A stretch of 64,000 nucleotides of DNA from positions 1 through 64,000 of the forward strand of contig NZ_BJOC01000011.1 of the NCBI RefSeq assembly GCF_006540005.1. Reading direction: 5' to 3'. The position numbers and the translations under genes are program-made. The DNA comes from Halomonas halmophila (lineage in GTDB: Bacteria; Pseudomonadota; Gammaproteobacteria; Pseudomonadales; Halomonadaceae). Numbering within the stretch: the first letter of the stretch is position 1; each line of letters begins with the position of its first letter. Under the pieces are notes generated by a model. It saw nothing but the letters and a program-made list of their open reading frames with translations. It did not search any database and was not told where the DNA came from. Positions 1 through 8,370 of the stretch are shown here, piece after piece.

Positions 1-1
1 C

Positions 2-454
2 TTACCCGGCGTTCTTCGCCAGCCATCTATCGAGCGCGTTGGCGAATTCGCGGCGGTCGACGTCGGAGTAGCCTTTCGGGCCGCCGGTGTGTTCGCCGCT
101 GGCGCGGAGAGTTTCCATGAAATCCCGCATCTGGACACGGGCGCGGATGTTGCTTTCGTCCAGTTTCTCGCCGCGGGTGGTCATCACGCTGGCGCCTCGT
201 TCGATGGCGGCCATCGCCAGCGGCAGGTCGGAGGTGATGACCAGGTCGCCATCCGCCAGGCGGTCGACGATCTCGTCATCGGCGGCGTCGAAGCCATGAC
301 TGACCGCCAGCCCCTTGACCCATTTCGAAGGGGGCAGGGGTACCTGATGGTTGGCCACGAAGGTAGTGGAGGTGGTGGTGCGTTCGGCGGCGCGGACGAT
401 GATATCGCGGGCAATGCGCGGGCAGGCGTCGGCGTCGACCCAAAGGCTGGGCAT
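2..454 (-). CDS. YaiI/YqxD family protein (DUF188)
   Basis: A 150-residue protein of the DUF188 (YaiI/YqxD) family, whose fold is PIN/NYN-nuclease-like; no reaction has been firmly established for it. The N-terminal acidic motif VDADACP (Asp7 and Asp9) and the TSDLPLA motif in the middle are the family's conserved positions and are intact. An in-frame ATG lies 23 codons upstream, but the family's N-terminus begins right at MPSLWVDADACP, so the start at 454 is preferred. Its stop codon is 2 bases from the window edge. It is convergent with nothing and divergent from deaD. Length matches the family (about 150 residues). Confidence 0.9.
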   Translation of the reverse strand: MPSLWVDADACPRIARDIIVRAAERTTTSTTFVANHQVPLPPSKWVKGLAVSHGFDAADDEIVDRLADGDLVITSDLPLAMAAIERGASVMTTRGEKLDESNIRARVQMRDFMETLRASGEHTGGPKGYSDVDRREFANALDRWLAKNAG

Positions 455-848
455 GCGGGAGGCTCCATGTGAAAAGGACTGGTCAGCGCGATCATACGAT
501 GGTAGCATGCGCGCTCCTCGCATGTGCTGACCCCACCATCATGACGACGCGACCCGTTCATTGCTGTGAACGCGGTGGTCGACAACGCCGGGCCGAGGCC
601 CCAAGCGTTTTCACTGTGTAGATGGAGCGCCATTCCCTGTTCGCCCCCCGGTGAACCCGGCGCAGACGGTCGCCACGACGATGCACTCGCCTGTTTGGCG
701 AATGAGCATCGGATGCTGGGTGCGACCGGCGTCCCTGACTCCGCTTGAGATTTCCGCCATGGGCGGAATCCGACTGTACGCCAGGCGTATGGGACGCCAT
801 GACTGTTGTTTTTTTGCCGGTTACCCCCGGCCTACCAAGGTGTGATTC
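455..848. other. Intergenic region with probable long deaD leader
   Basis: This 394-base stretch has no convincing gene. The short frames in it have no ribosome site or family signature. It holds two hairpins close to deaD: TTCCGCC/GGCGGAA at 752-768 and GGCGT/ACGCC at 784-798, followed by a run of seven T at 809-815. A competing pairing TACGCC/GGCGTA overlaps the second hairpin. A structured leader would fit what is known of E. coli deaD, which has a long 5' untranslated region, but this is inference. Confidence 0.4.
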
Positions 849-2492
849 ATGACCTCGACTTCTGTCGCCAATTTCAGCGATCTGGCTCTTCTGCCTGCTG
901 TTCTCTCCGCCATCGAGACGCAAGGCTACCAAACGCCGTCGCCGATTCAGGCCCAAACCATCCCGGCCCTGCTGGAAGGCCGCGATATGCTGGGTCAGGC
1001 CCAGACCGGCACAGGCAAGACGGCAGCCTTTGCCCTGCCGATTCTTTCGCGTCTCGATCTCGGGCGTCGTGAACCACAGGTGCTGGTGCTGGCACCGACC
1101 CGCGAACTGGCCCAGCAGGTGGCGTCGTCGTTCAGCAAGTACGGCCAGAACCTCAAGGGCCTGGAAGTGGCCACCCTGTGTGGCGGCATGGAATACCGGG
1201 ATCAGCTCCAGGCGCTGCGCCGTGGTGCCCAGGTGGTGGTCGGCACACCGGGGCGTATCATCGATCACCTGGATCGTGGCAGCCTCAAGCTGGGCGGCCT
1301 CTCGGCCCTGGTGCTGGACGAAGCCGACGAGATGCTGCGCATGGGCTTCATCGACGACGTCAAGCGTGTCGTCGCCGATACCCCGACCAATGCCCAGCGC
1401 GTCTTCTTCTCCGCGACTCTGCCGACGGAAATCGAACGCATCGTCAATCAGTACCTGGTGGATCCGGTCAAGGTGGCCATCGAGTCCAAGGCATCGACCG
1501 GTGACAATATCGAGCAGCGGCGTGTGCGCGTGGACGGTGGCGCCAAGCTGGAAGCCCTGTCGCGCATCCTGGAAGTCGAACCGGTCGACGCGGCGATCGT
1601 CTTCGTGCGCACCCGTGCCGCCTGCACCACCCTGATGGAGCAGTTGACCGCACGTGGCGTCAACGCCGCCAGCCTCTCCGGCGACCTCGATCAGAGCCTG
1701 CGTGAGCGCACCATCACGCGCCTCAAGCGCAGCAAGGTCGATGTCCTGATCGCCACCGATGTGGCCGCCCGTGGTCTGGATGTGCCGCGCATCACCCACG
1801 TCATCAACTACGACCTGCCGCAGGATGCCGAAGCCTACACCCACCGCATCGGCCGTACCGGTCGTGCCGGGCGTCCCGGCGTCGCCATCACCTTCGCCGG
1901 CAACCGCGAAGGTCGCAAGGTCGGCTGGCTCGAGAAGGCTGTGGGTCGTCAGATGCAGGACATGGAGCTGCCCGACGAGGCGGCAATCCGCGCCCATCGC
2001 GACAACGTCTTTCATCAAAGGGTGATCGGCTCGCTGACCAAGGACGCGGATACCCAGCGTGAACTGGTCGAGCGCCTGATCAGTGAAGGCTACGATGCCG
2101 CCGAACTGGCCTGCGCCTTCGCCGCCCTGGCGCGTGCCGACGAAGCGCCCATCGGTCGCCTGCAGGCCCCGCGCAAGGACAACAAGGAGCGGGCCCCGCG
2201 TGACAGCAAGGCGCCGCGCAAGGAGCGTGCTTCCAGCGAGGGCATGACCCGTTATCGGGTGTCCGTGGGCCACAAGGATGGCATCAAGCCGGGCCAGCTG
2301 GTGGGCGCCCTGGCCAACGAGGGCGGTATCGAGGGCAACCGTATCGGTCGCATCGATATCCGTAACGCCTTCTCGGTGGTCGAGTTGCCGAGTGGCCTGC
2401 CCACCAGCATACTCAGCAAGATGGCGCGTGCCCGGGTGGGCGGACGCCAGCTGGAAATCAGCGAGGATCGTGCTCCGCGCCGTTCCGCCTGA
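849..2492 (+). CDS. deaD: DEAD-box ATP-dependent RNA helicase DeaD/CsdA
   Basis: An RNA helicase that unwinds structured RNA during ribosome assembly, mRNA decay and cold adaptation in the cytoplasm. All helicase motifs are visible: the Q motif region FSDLALLPAVLSAIE near residues 9-23, Walker A AQTGTGKT (about 51-58), PTRELAQQ (about 84), TPGR, the DEAD box (about 157), SAT (about 188), and HRIGRTGR in the second RecA domain. The C-terminus (about residues 465-540) is a DbpA-type RNA-binding domain preceded by a Lys/Arg-rich linker, which separates DeaD from shorter helicases such as RhlE. At 547 residues it is slightly shorter than the E. coli protein. AAGGTG at 837-842 serves as the ribosome site for the ATG at 849. 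A structured leader may control it. Confidence 0.93.
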   Translation: MTSTSVANFSDLALLPAVLSAIETQGYQTPSPIQAQTIPALLEGRDMLGQAQTGTGKTAAFALPILSRLDLGRREPQVLVLAPTRELAQQVASSFSKYGQNLKGLEVATLCGGMEYRDQLQALRRGAQVVVGTPGRIIDHLDRGSLKLGGLSALVLDEADEMLRMGFIDDVKRVVADTPTNAQRVFFSATLPTEIERIVNQYLVDPVKVAIESKASTGDNIEQRRVRVDGGAKLEALSRILEVEPVDAAIVFVRTRAACTTLMEQLTARGVNAASLSGDLDQSLRERTITRLKRSKVDVLIATDVAARGLDVPRITHVINYDLPQDAEAYTHRIGRTGRAGRPGVAITFAGNREGRKVGWLEKAVGRQMQDMELPDEAAIRAHRDNVFHQRVIGSLTKDADTQRELVERLISEGYDAAELACAFAALARADEAPIGRLQAPRKDNKERAPRDSKAPRKERASSEGMTRYRVSVGHKDGIKPGQLVGALANEGGIEGNRIGRIDIRNAFSVVELPSGLPTSILSKMARARVGGRQLEISEDRAPRRSA

Positions 2493-2624
2493 GCCGGATG
2501 CCGGTCAGTGCGACCGGCCTGAACAGCCAGCCGCCTGAACGGGCGGTGACAGAAGTCAGTACTGACGGGCCGGGGGATTTCCCCTCGGCCTGTTGTCGTT
2601 TGCGGGCAACAAGGAGGTCCTGCC

Positions 2625-3608
2625 ATGTGGCAACAACTGCCGTTTCGGCTGCGCGGCTACCTGATCGCCATGACCGGTGTCCTGCTGCTGTCGCCGGACG
2701 CCCTGCTGATCAAGGATACCCAGGCGGAGGTGGCCACCTTCATGTTCTGGCGGGGCCTGCTGCTGGGCATCGTGCTCTCGGCGGTGGCTGTGCTGCGCTA
2801 TCGTTCGCGTCTGCCTCAGGCGCTGCGCAACTGTGGTTCGGCTGCCTGGTGGTGCCCGCTGGCCTTTGCCTGCAGTGCCTGGGCCTTCGTCGTCGCCGCG
2901 CGGCTGACGGCAGCGGGCAATGTGCTGGTCATGATGAATCTGGCGCCACTGGTGGCCGGGCTGATCGGGATGGTGGTATTCGGTCAGCGCCTGCGGCGAC
3001 AGACCTGGATCGTCATCGTGATCTGTGTCATCGGGGCTTGCCTGATGGCCGCGGGAGAGGTCGGGCAGGGTAGTCTGCTGGGCCTGGGCGTCGCCTTGTT
3101 CGTGCCCATTTCGATTGCCGTCAATACCACGGTGGCCAGCGTACAGCGAGGCGAGCGTCAACGCGGGGTGGATACCACCGTGGTGCTGCCGCTCGGCTGC
3201 CTGGTCATGTTGGTTCCGGCTGTGCTGCTGGGCGGGGTGCAATTACCTCCTGCCGATGACGTCCAGCGCCTGGCGTTGATGACGCTGTTCCTGCCGGCGG
3301 CCTACTTCCTGATCCAGACCGGACCGCGCTATCTGCCGGGGGCCGAGGCCAGTCTGGTCATGATGCTGGAAACCCTGGTCGGGGCGCTGCTGGTGTGGTG
3401 GTGGCTGGACGAGGTGCCACCACCCCTGGCCTTCGTGGGGGGTGGCATGATCGTCTCGGCCATGCTGATCAGCGGGCTGCGTGACCTGCATCGTCAGCGC
3501 CGCAAGGCGGCCGCCGGCGCACTCGATGAACGCCTGCTGCAGGAGCAGGCCATGCAGGAATCCGGACCGGACGACCCACACCAAACGGCCGATGGCAGTC
3601 GTGGCTAG
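2625..3608 (+). CDS. EamA/DMT-family membrane transporter
   Basis: A 327-residue inner-membrane protein of the drug/metabolite transporter superfamily. About ten hydrophobic segments arranged as two EamA repeats (roughly residues 12-140 and 155-285) are evident, followed by a charged cytoplasmic tail of about 40 residues. The substrate cannot be deduced; family members export amino acids, nucleosides or other metabolites. A strong ribosome site, AAGGAGGT at about 2611-2618, fixes the start. It is transcribed in the same direction as deaD after a 132-base gap and is probably an independent unit. It is convergent with the glutamine amidotransferase gene, overlapping it by four bases at the 3' ends. 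Confidence 0.88.
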   Translation: MWQQLPFRLRGYLIAMTGVLLLSPDALLIKDTQAEVATFMFWRGLLLGIVLSAVAVLRYRSRLPQALRNCGSAAWWCPLAFACSAWAFVVAARLTAAGNVLVMMNLAPLVAGLIGMVVFGQRLRRQTWIVIVICVIGACLMAAGEVGQGSLLGLGVALFVPISIAVNTTVASVQRGERQRGVDTTVVLPLGCLVMLVPAVLLGGVQLPPADDVQRLALMTLFLPAAYFLIQTGPRYLPGAEASLVMMLETLVGALLVWWWLDEVPPPLAFVGGGMIVSAMLISGLRDLHRQRRKAAAGALDERLLQEQAMQESGPDDPHQTADGSRG

Positions 3609-4348
3609 CTAGCCGTGGCTCCGCCGCTGGCCACCAGCCGGGCAAAGCGCGCCAGCAGGCCGGTGGCTTCGGGCGTCTCGGTTACGCCTGCGATCAGGCG
3701 CTCCGGATCCTGACCCTGTTCACTCAGCGCCTGGCGTTGATGGGCCAAATAGCTTCGCATCACCGGGGCAGTGAATTCGGGGTGGAACTGCACGCTCCAC
3801 TGGCGCGGGCCATAGCGCAGGGTCTGGTAAGGGTCATGGGCGTTGTGGCCGAGTATCGCGGCACAGGCCGGGGGACGCAGCACCGACTGGGCGTGGGTCA
3901 ACTGGGCGGCAAACTGCAGGGGCAGCTCGCCGAACAGGGCGTCGCCGTTGATGGCTTCCGTCATCTCGACCCGGAAGGTGCCCGACTCGCGGCCGGCCGG
4001 ATGGTAGCCACTCTCGCCGCCCAGGGCGGCGGCCATCAGCTGGTGGCCGTAGCAGACGCCGAGCATCGGCAGGTCACGCTGCCAGGCGTCGACCAGCCAG
4101 GGCTTCAGCGCCTCGCTCCAGGCCTCGGCGTGGCTGACCATGGCATGCGAGCCGGTGATCACCAGACCATCGCCCTCCGCCAGTTCGGGCGGTTCGCCAT
4201 CATGGCGGGCATCGTGGACGGCCAACTCGAGCTCGGGGTGAGTGTCGGCCACCGGGCCCATGGCACTCATGAAGAAGTGTTCGAAATCGCCATGTTCGGC
4301 GATGACATCGGCAAAGGCGTCGCCGGTCTTGATGACCCAGAGTTTCAT
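3605..4348 (-). CDS. Class I glutamine amidotransferase-like protein
   Basis: A 247-residue cytoplasmic protein of the GMP-synthase-type glutamine amidotransferase family (GATase-I fold). The nucleophile elbow GVCYGHQ carries Cys99, and His189 and Glu191 in QFHPEF complete the catalytic triad, so the glutaminase site is intact. No synthetase domain is attached, so it either serves another protein or hydrolyses a gamma-glutamyl compound. Its ATG overlaps the stop of argE by four bases, so the two are translationally coupled. Stand-alone proteins of this type are often annotated as GMP synthase or glutamine amidotransferase without proof of substrate. Confidence 0.85.
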   Translation of the reverse strand: MKLWVIKTGDAFADVIAEHGDFEHFFMSAMGPVADTHPELELAVHDARHDGEPPELAEGDGLVITGSHAMVSHAEAWSEALKPWLVDAWQRDLPMLGVCYGHQLMAAALGGESGYHPAGRESGTFRVEMTEAINGDALFGELPLQFAAQLTHAQSVLRPPACAAILGHNAHDPYQTLRYGPRQWSVQFHPEFTAPVMRSYLAHQRQALSEQGQDPERLIAGVTETPEATGLLARFARLVASGGATAS

Positions 4349-5511
4349 GAGCTCACCCGTGTCGATAACCGCTCGCCCAGAGCGCGCATGAAGGCTTCGC
4401 CCTGGGCCAGCTGTGCCTGGTCGATGTACTCATCCGGCTGGTGGGCCTGACTGATACTGCCGGGGCCGCAGATTAGGGTGGACAGCCCCTGGCGCTGGAA
4501 CTGGCCGGCCTCGGTGGCGTAGGCCACCGCCGAGGTATCGGCCGTATCGCCGAGCAGGCTGCGGCACAGGGTCAGTACCTCGTCGTTATCGCGGTCGGCC
4601 AGGGCCGGCACGGTGACGTTCAGGGCCTGGGTCTCGATGCCGGTCTCCGGGGCGATGCGTTGCATCTCGGCTTCCAGCTCGGCCGCATAGGCATCCACTC
4701 GGCCACGCAGGTCCGCGAAGTCGTCGCTGGGCAGGTGGCGCACCTCCCACTCGAAGGTGCATTGCCGGGCCATGATGTTGATCGCCGTGCCTCCCTCGAT
4801 GCGGCCCACATGCAGGCTCGAGTGCACGACATTGAAGGCTTCGTCGATGCGGCCTTCGGCCTTGAGCTCGCGCATGACGTCCTCGATCCGGGTGACCAGA
4901 CGTGCCGCCACGTGAATCGCCGAGACACCCTGATAGACCTGGCTGGAGTGCGCCTCACGGCCGGTGACCGTGGTGCGCAGATTGGTCGCCCCCTTCTGGG
5001 CGGCCACCGGCTGCATCAGGGTCGGCTCGCCGACGATGACCGTCGACGGGCGCGGGTGGTCGGCCATTAGGCGCTCGATGAGGCGTGGCACGCCGACGCA
5101 ACCGACCTCCTCGTCATACGAAAAGGCCAGCCAAATGGGCTTGTCCAGTCGCAGCTCGGTCCAGCGCGGTACCTCAGCCAGGGCGCAGGCAATGAAGCCC
5201 TTCATGTCGCAGGTGCCTCGGCCGTACAGCCGGTCGTCGTCCCCATCGTGCAGCACGAAGGGATCGCTGGACCAGGGCTGTCCATCCACCGGGACCACGT
5301 CGGTGTGGCCGGACAGTACCACGCCGCCTTCCTCGTTCGGCCCGATACGGGCCAGCAGGTTGGCCTTGCTGCCATCGTCGTTCTCGATGCGCCAGTGGTC
5401 GACGCCATGGTCATCGAGCCAGGCTTCGGCCCACTCGATCAGGGCCAGATTGGAGTCTCGCGATACGGTGGCAAAGCTCACCAGGCGTTCCAGGATCTCG
5501 ACAGCGGTCAC
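4345..5511 (-). CDS. argE: Acetylornithine deacetylase
   Basis: A 388-residue M20 metallohydrolase that removes the acetyl group from N-acetylornithine in arginine synthesis. The metal and catalytic residues are visible: His69 and Asp71 in SGHTDVVPV, Asp102 in GTCDMKG and Glu134-Glu135 in YDEEVGC. The length and the N-terminal start fit ArgE. Other M20 amidohydrolases (succinyl-diaminopimelate desuccinylase) share these motifs, but the GRGTCDMKGFIA segment is typical of ArgE. It is followed, with a four-base overlap, by the amidotransferase gene, an unusual partner for argE. A 242-base gap separates it from the divergent nemA-like gene. Confidence 0.88.
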   Translation of the reverse strand: MTAVEILERLVSFATVSRDSNLALIEWAEAWLDDHGVDHWRIENDDGSKANLLARIGPNEEGGVVLSGHTDVVPVDGQPWSSDPFVLHDGDDDRLYGRGTCDMKGFIACALAEVPRWTELRLDKPIWLAFSYDEEVGCVGVPRLIERLMADHPRPSTVIVGEPTLMQPVAAQKGATNLRTTVTGREAHSSQVYQGVSAIHVAARLVTRIEDVMRELKAEGRIDEAFNVVHSSLHVGRIEGGTAINIMARQCTFEWEVRHLPSDDFADLRGRVDAYAAELEAEMQRIAPETGIETQALNVTVPALADRDNDEVLTLCRSLLGDTADTSAVAYATEAGQFQRQGLSTLICGPGSISQAHQPDEYIDQAQLAQGEAFMRALGERLSTRVSS

Positions 5512-5704
5512 TTTGGGCTCCAGAGCAGAGTTTCAGGGGGGTAGATTATCACGGGCATCGAGCCGGCCGCAGTGCCGGCTGCCATGGTGTCTGCTGTTCA
5601 GCGGCGCCACGCGCGGTACGTCTACACCATTGGCCGCGGCTATCGAGTCAATCGAAACGCGCTGATCGCATAAAATAATTAACATGCTTATTGTGTGCGC
5701 AACT

Positions 5705-5722
5705 TATCGATAACCTATCGAT
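5705..5722. promoter_or_regulatory. TATCGAT direct repeat upstream of the OYE gene
   Basis: TATCGAT occurs twice (5705-5711 and 5716-5722) with a period of 11 bases, about one helical turn, 32 bases upstream of the oxidoreductase start. Each copy contains the palindrome ATCGAT. The region just upstream is AT-rich (around 5670-5695), as expected of a promoter. Regulation of OYE genes by NemR/TetR-type repressors is known; that this repeat is such an operator is only a guess. Confidence 0.3.
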
Positions 5723-5753
5723 TGCTCGATGCATTGCTCACAGGAGCCTGACC

Positions 5754-6872
5754 ATGTCGCATCCCACGCTCTTCACACCGCTTCAACTGGGCAGCCTGAA
5801 CCTGCCCAACCGCATCATCATGGCGCCCCTGACCCGTGCCCGAACGCCCGACAGTGTCCCCGGCGAGCTGCAACAGGCGTATTATGCCCAGCGCGCCAGC
5901 GCCGGCCTGATCATCAGTGAGGCCACCAATATCTCACCGACGGCGCGGGGATATGTGTATACCCCGGGTATCTGGACCGACGAACAGGAAGCCGGTTGGC
6001 AGCAGGTCGTCGAGGCCGTGCATGCCAAGGGTGGACGGATTGCCCTGCAGCTCTGGCACGTGGGGCGTGTCTCGCATGAGATGGTGCAGCCCGATGGACA
6101 GCCGCCCGTGGCGCCCAGTGCGCTGAAAGGCGAGGGCGCCCAGTGCTTCGTCGAGTTCGAGGATGGCACTGCCGGTCGGCATTCCACCAGCACGCCACGG
6201 GCGCTCGAGACCGACGAGATCCCCGGGATCGTCGATGACTACCGCCAGGCCGCGAAGCGTGCCAAGCGTGCCGGTTTCGATATGCTGGAAGTGCATTCGG
6301 CCAATGCTTATCTGCTCAACCAGTTCCTTGCCACCGGCAGCAATCAGCGCACCGACCGTTACGGTGGCTCGATCGAGAATCGCGCACGCTTTCCGCTGGA
6401 AGTGGTCGACGCCGTCATCGAGGTCTTCGGCGCCGATCGGGTAGGCATTCGTCTGACACCGTTCATCGAGATCTTCGGCCTGACGGATGACGAGCCCGAG
6501 GCCATGGCACTCTACCTGGCCGAGCAACTGGACCAGCGTGACCTGGCCTATATTCACCTCAATGAGCCCAACTGGGCAGGCGGCGAGATTACCTTCCCGG
6601 ACGGCTTCCGCGAGCAGATGCACGAGCGCTTCGGCGGCAGCCTGATCTATTGCGGCCATTACGATGCCGAGCATGCTCGGCAGCGTTTCGAGGAAGGCAC
6701 GGCGGATGCCATCGCCTTCGGCCGGCCCTTCATCGCCAATCCCGACCTGCCCGAGCGGTTCCGGCTGGGCGCCACGCTCAACGAGCCGAACCCGGAAACC
6801 TTCTACGGCGGCGACGCCCAGGGCTATACCGACTACGCCTTCCTCGATAACGGCCACGACCGCACAGCCTGA
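5754..6872 (+). CDS. nemA: Old-yellow-enzyme FMN oxidoreductase (NemA/XenB type)
   Basis: A 372-residue FMN-dependent ene-reductase (TIM barrel) that uses NAD(P)H to reduce activated alkenes, N-ethylmaleimide, nitrate esters or quinones. Seen in the sequence: the N-terminal LFTPLQLGSLNLPNRI segment, the substrate/flavin motif HSANAYLLNQFL, RTDRYGGSIENRARF, and the C-terminal FMN-binding ADAIAFGRPFIANPDLP. The full-length match to N-ethylmaleimide reductase is clear; the precise substrate is not. The ATG at 5754 follows AGGAG at 5742-5746; a longer frame upstream lacks a ribosome site. A strong terminator lies 37 bases after the stop. Confidence 0.88.
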   Translation: MSHPTLFTPLQLGSLNLPNRIIMAPLTRARTPDSVPGELQQAYYAQRASAGLIISEATNISPTARGYVYTPGIWTDEQEAGWQQVVEAVHAKGGRIALQLWHVGRVSHEMVQPDGQPPVAPSALKGEGAQCFVEFEDGTAGRHSTSTPRALETDEIPGIVDDYRQAAKRAKRAGFDMLEVHSANAYLLNQFLATGSNQRTDRYGGSIENRARFPLEVVDAVIEVFGADRVGIRLTPFIEIFGLTDDEPEAMALYLAEQLDQRDLAYIHLNEPNWAGGEITFPDGFREQMHERFGGSLIYCGHYDAEHARQRFEEGTADAIAFGRPFIANPDLPERFRLGATLNEPNPETFYGGDAQGYTDYAFLDNGHDRTA

Positions 6873-6908
6873 TCCTCTCAGCCAGCACGAGACTCCTTGT
6901 GACTGCTT

Positions 6909-6934
6909 GCCCGGCCGGTTGGTCGGGCTTTTTT
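6909..6934 (+). terminator. Rho-independent terminator
   Basis: An 8-bp stem, GCCCGGCC (6909-6916) with GGTCGGGC (6921-6928), one G-U pair and the loop GGTT, is followed directly by six T (6929-6934). It ends the oxidoreductase transcript and lies four bases before the stop codon of the convergent ROK gene. Confidence 0.88.
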
Positions 6935-6937
6935 GTA

Positions 6938-8155
6938 TTACCCCGCCAGTATCTGTTGGTCGGTGGCCTGAAGGGTCATGGCGATGCCACCGAGGCAGGT
7001 CATGTCGCGATCCCAGGGGCAACTGGCGATGCGGGTAGAGCCGACCAGCTCAGGCACCAGGGCCTCGTCGATGGCGGTTTGCATGGCGTCGTGCATGGCC
7101 GGGTAGCCACGCACTCCTGAACCGGTGATCAGCACCAGATCGGGATTGAACAGGGTCAAGAGATTGCCCAGGCCGTAGCCCAGGGCGCGTCCCGCTTCAG
7201 CGAAGATGCGCTGTGCCTCGGGTTGACCCTGCAGGGCCAACTGCGTCAGTGCCTGCATCTGCGACTCCGAGGGGTGGGCGCTGTCGCCGGCGGGCAGCTC
7301 GATGACCTCGCTTGCCTGGCGATAGAGCGCATAGTCGCTGATGTAGGCTTCGATACAGCCGCGCTTGCCGCAGGCGCACAGGGCGCCACCCGGCTGGTAC
7401 TTGCTGTGGCCGAATTCGGCGGCGGAGCCGTTGGCGCCCAGAAATGGCTTGCCGTCGATCAATACCGACATGCCGATGCCGTAGCCCAGCATTATGACCA
7501 CCAGGTTGGGATGGTCGGCATAGGCGGGCTGTGTGGCCAGCACGCTGGCGATGCAGTTGGCATCGTTCTCGAGCAGCACCGGGCAGTCAAAATGCGCCTC
7601 CAGCAACGCCGCCAGTGGCGCGTTGCGAAAACTCAACGCCGGCGACCAGATCAGCGTACCGCTATGCGATGACACGACCCCCTGCACCGCCAGACAGATG
7701 CCGGCCAAACGGCGGTGTCGGGTCAGTGCCAGGTCGCAAACGGCGGCGGTCTTGTCTTTCAGCAGCGTGACGAGCGCCTCCTGGCTCAAGCCCAGGGTGT
7801 CGATGCTGTGGTGCTCGCTGTGGGTGATCTGGCCGGCGTAATCGCCCACCACCAGCTGCAGCTCATTGATCGAGAGCTTGATGCAGATGACGCAGGCCGC
7901 CTCGGGCGCGAGCTGGATCAGTGTCTTGGGACGTCCGCGCTCGTTGGGCCTGGGCATGTCGGGGGGGCGTTCACTGATCAGCCCCTGCTGCAACAGGTCG
8001 GCGCTGATCGAGGTGACCGTCGCGGAGCTGATGCCGTTGAGGGTGCCGAGGTCGACACGCGCCACCGGCCCCTTGTCACGCAGGCTGCGTATCACCGCCA
8101 GGGTGTTGTCGAGGCGGCTGGTGTCATGGGACCTGGAAGCCATGTTTGTCGCCAT
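6938..8155 (-). CDS. ROK-family transcriptional regulator
   Basis: A 405-residue cytoplasmic regulator of the NagC/Mlc/XylR type. The N-terminal winged helix (about residues 20-75; the recognition helix lies in NGISSATVTSISADLLQQG) is followed by an ROK sugar-kinase-like domain. The ROK zinc motif CxCGxxGC is present as CACGKRGC near residue 258. The gene is divergent from the sugar dehydrogenase and transporter operon, the usual position for a local sugar-responsive repressor, so it probably controls 8371-15043. The inducer is unknown. It is not a sugar kinase because it carries the DNA-binding domain. Confidence 0.88.
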   Translation of the reverse strand: MATNMASRSHDTSRLDNTLAVIRSLRDKGPVARVDLGTLNGISSATVTSISADLLQQGLISERPPDMPRPNERGRPKTLIQLAPEAACVICIKLSINELQLVVGDYAGQITHSEHHSIDTLGLSQEALVTLLKDKTAAVCDLALTRHRRLAGICLAVQGVVSSHSGTLIWSPALSFRNAPLAALLEAHFDCPVLLENDANCIASVLATQPAYADHPNLVVIMLGYGIGMSVLIDGKPFLGANGSAAEFGHSKYQPGGALCACGKRGCIEAYISDYALYRQASEVIELPAGDSAHPSESQMQALTQLALQGQPEAQRIFAEAGRALGYGLGNLLTLFNPDLVLITGSGVRGYPAMHDAMQTAIDEALVPELVGSTRIASCPWDRDMTCLGGIAMTLQATDQQILAG

Positions 8156-8219
8156 TGCGGAGTGAAGTCTGATGCAACTCGGGCTTGATGAGACCTAAGT
8201 TGCATTGGTGGATATTTAT

Positions 8220-8232
8220 TTTAGCGACTAAA
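8220..8232. promoter_or_regulatory. Candidate ROK operator in divergent promoter region
   Basis: TTTAG-CGA-CTAAA is a perfect 5-bp inverted repeat around a 3-base centre inside the only AT-rich part of the 215-base divergent region. It is a reasonable operator for the ROK repressor, which binds AT-rich dyads in characterised relatives. Only one copy was found. Confidence 0.35.
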
Positions 8233-8370
8233 TTAAATGTCAGCCAACCGCATGACGCCATCGGCAGAAATATCGTAGAGGAAACTTTCGAGGGATACGT
8301 CCCGAACAATACCTAACGATGATCGCCCTGACCTCATCGGCATCAGTCACAACAACAAAGAGAGATTGCC

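Noticed and set aside
558-2273. Long open frame antisense to deaD
   Set aside because: It mirrors the codon pattern of the helicase on the other strand, has no family signature and no ribosome site; a common artefact in GC-rich DNA.
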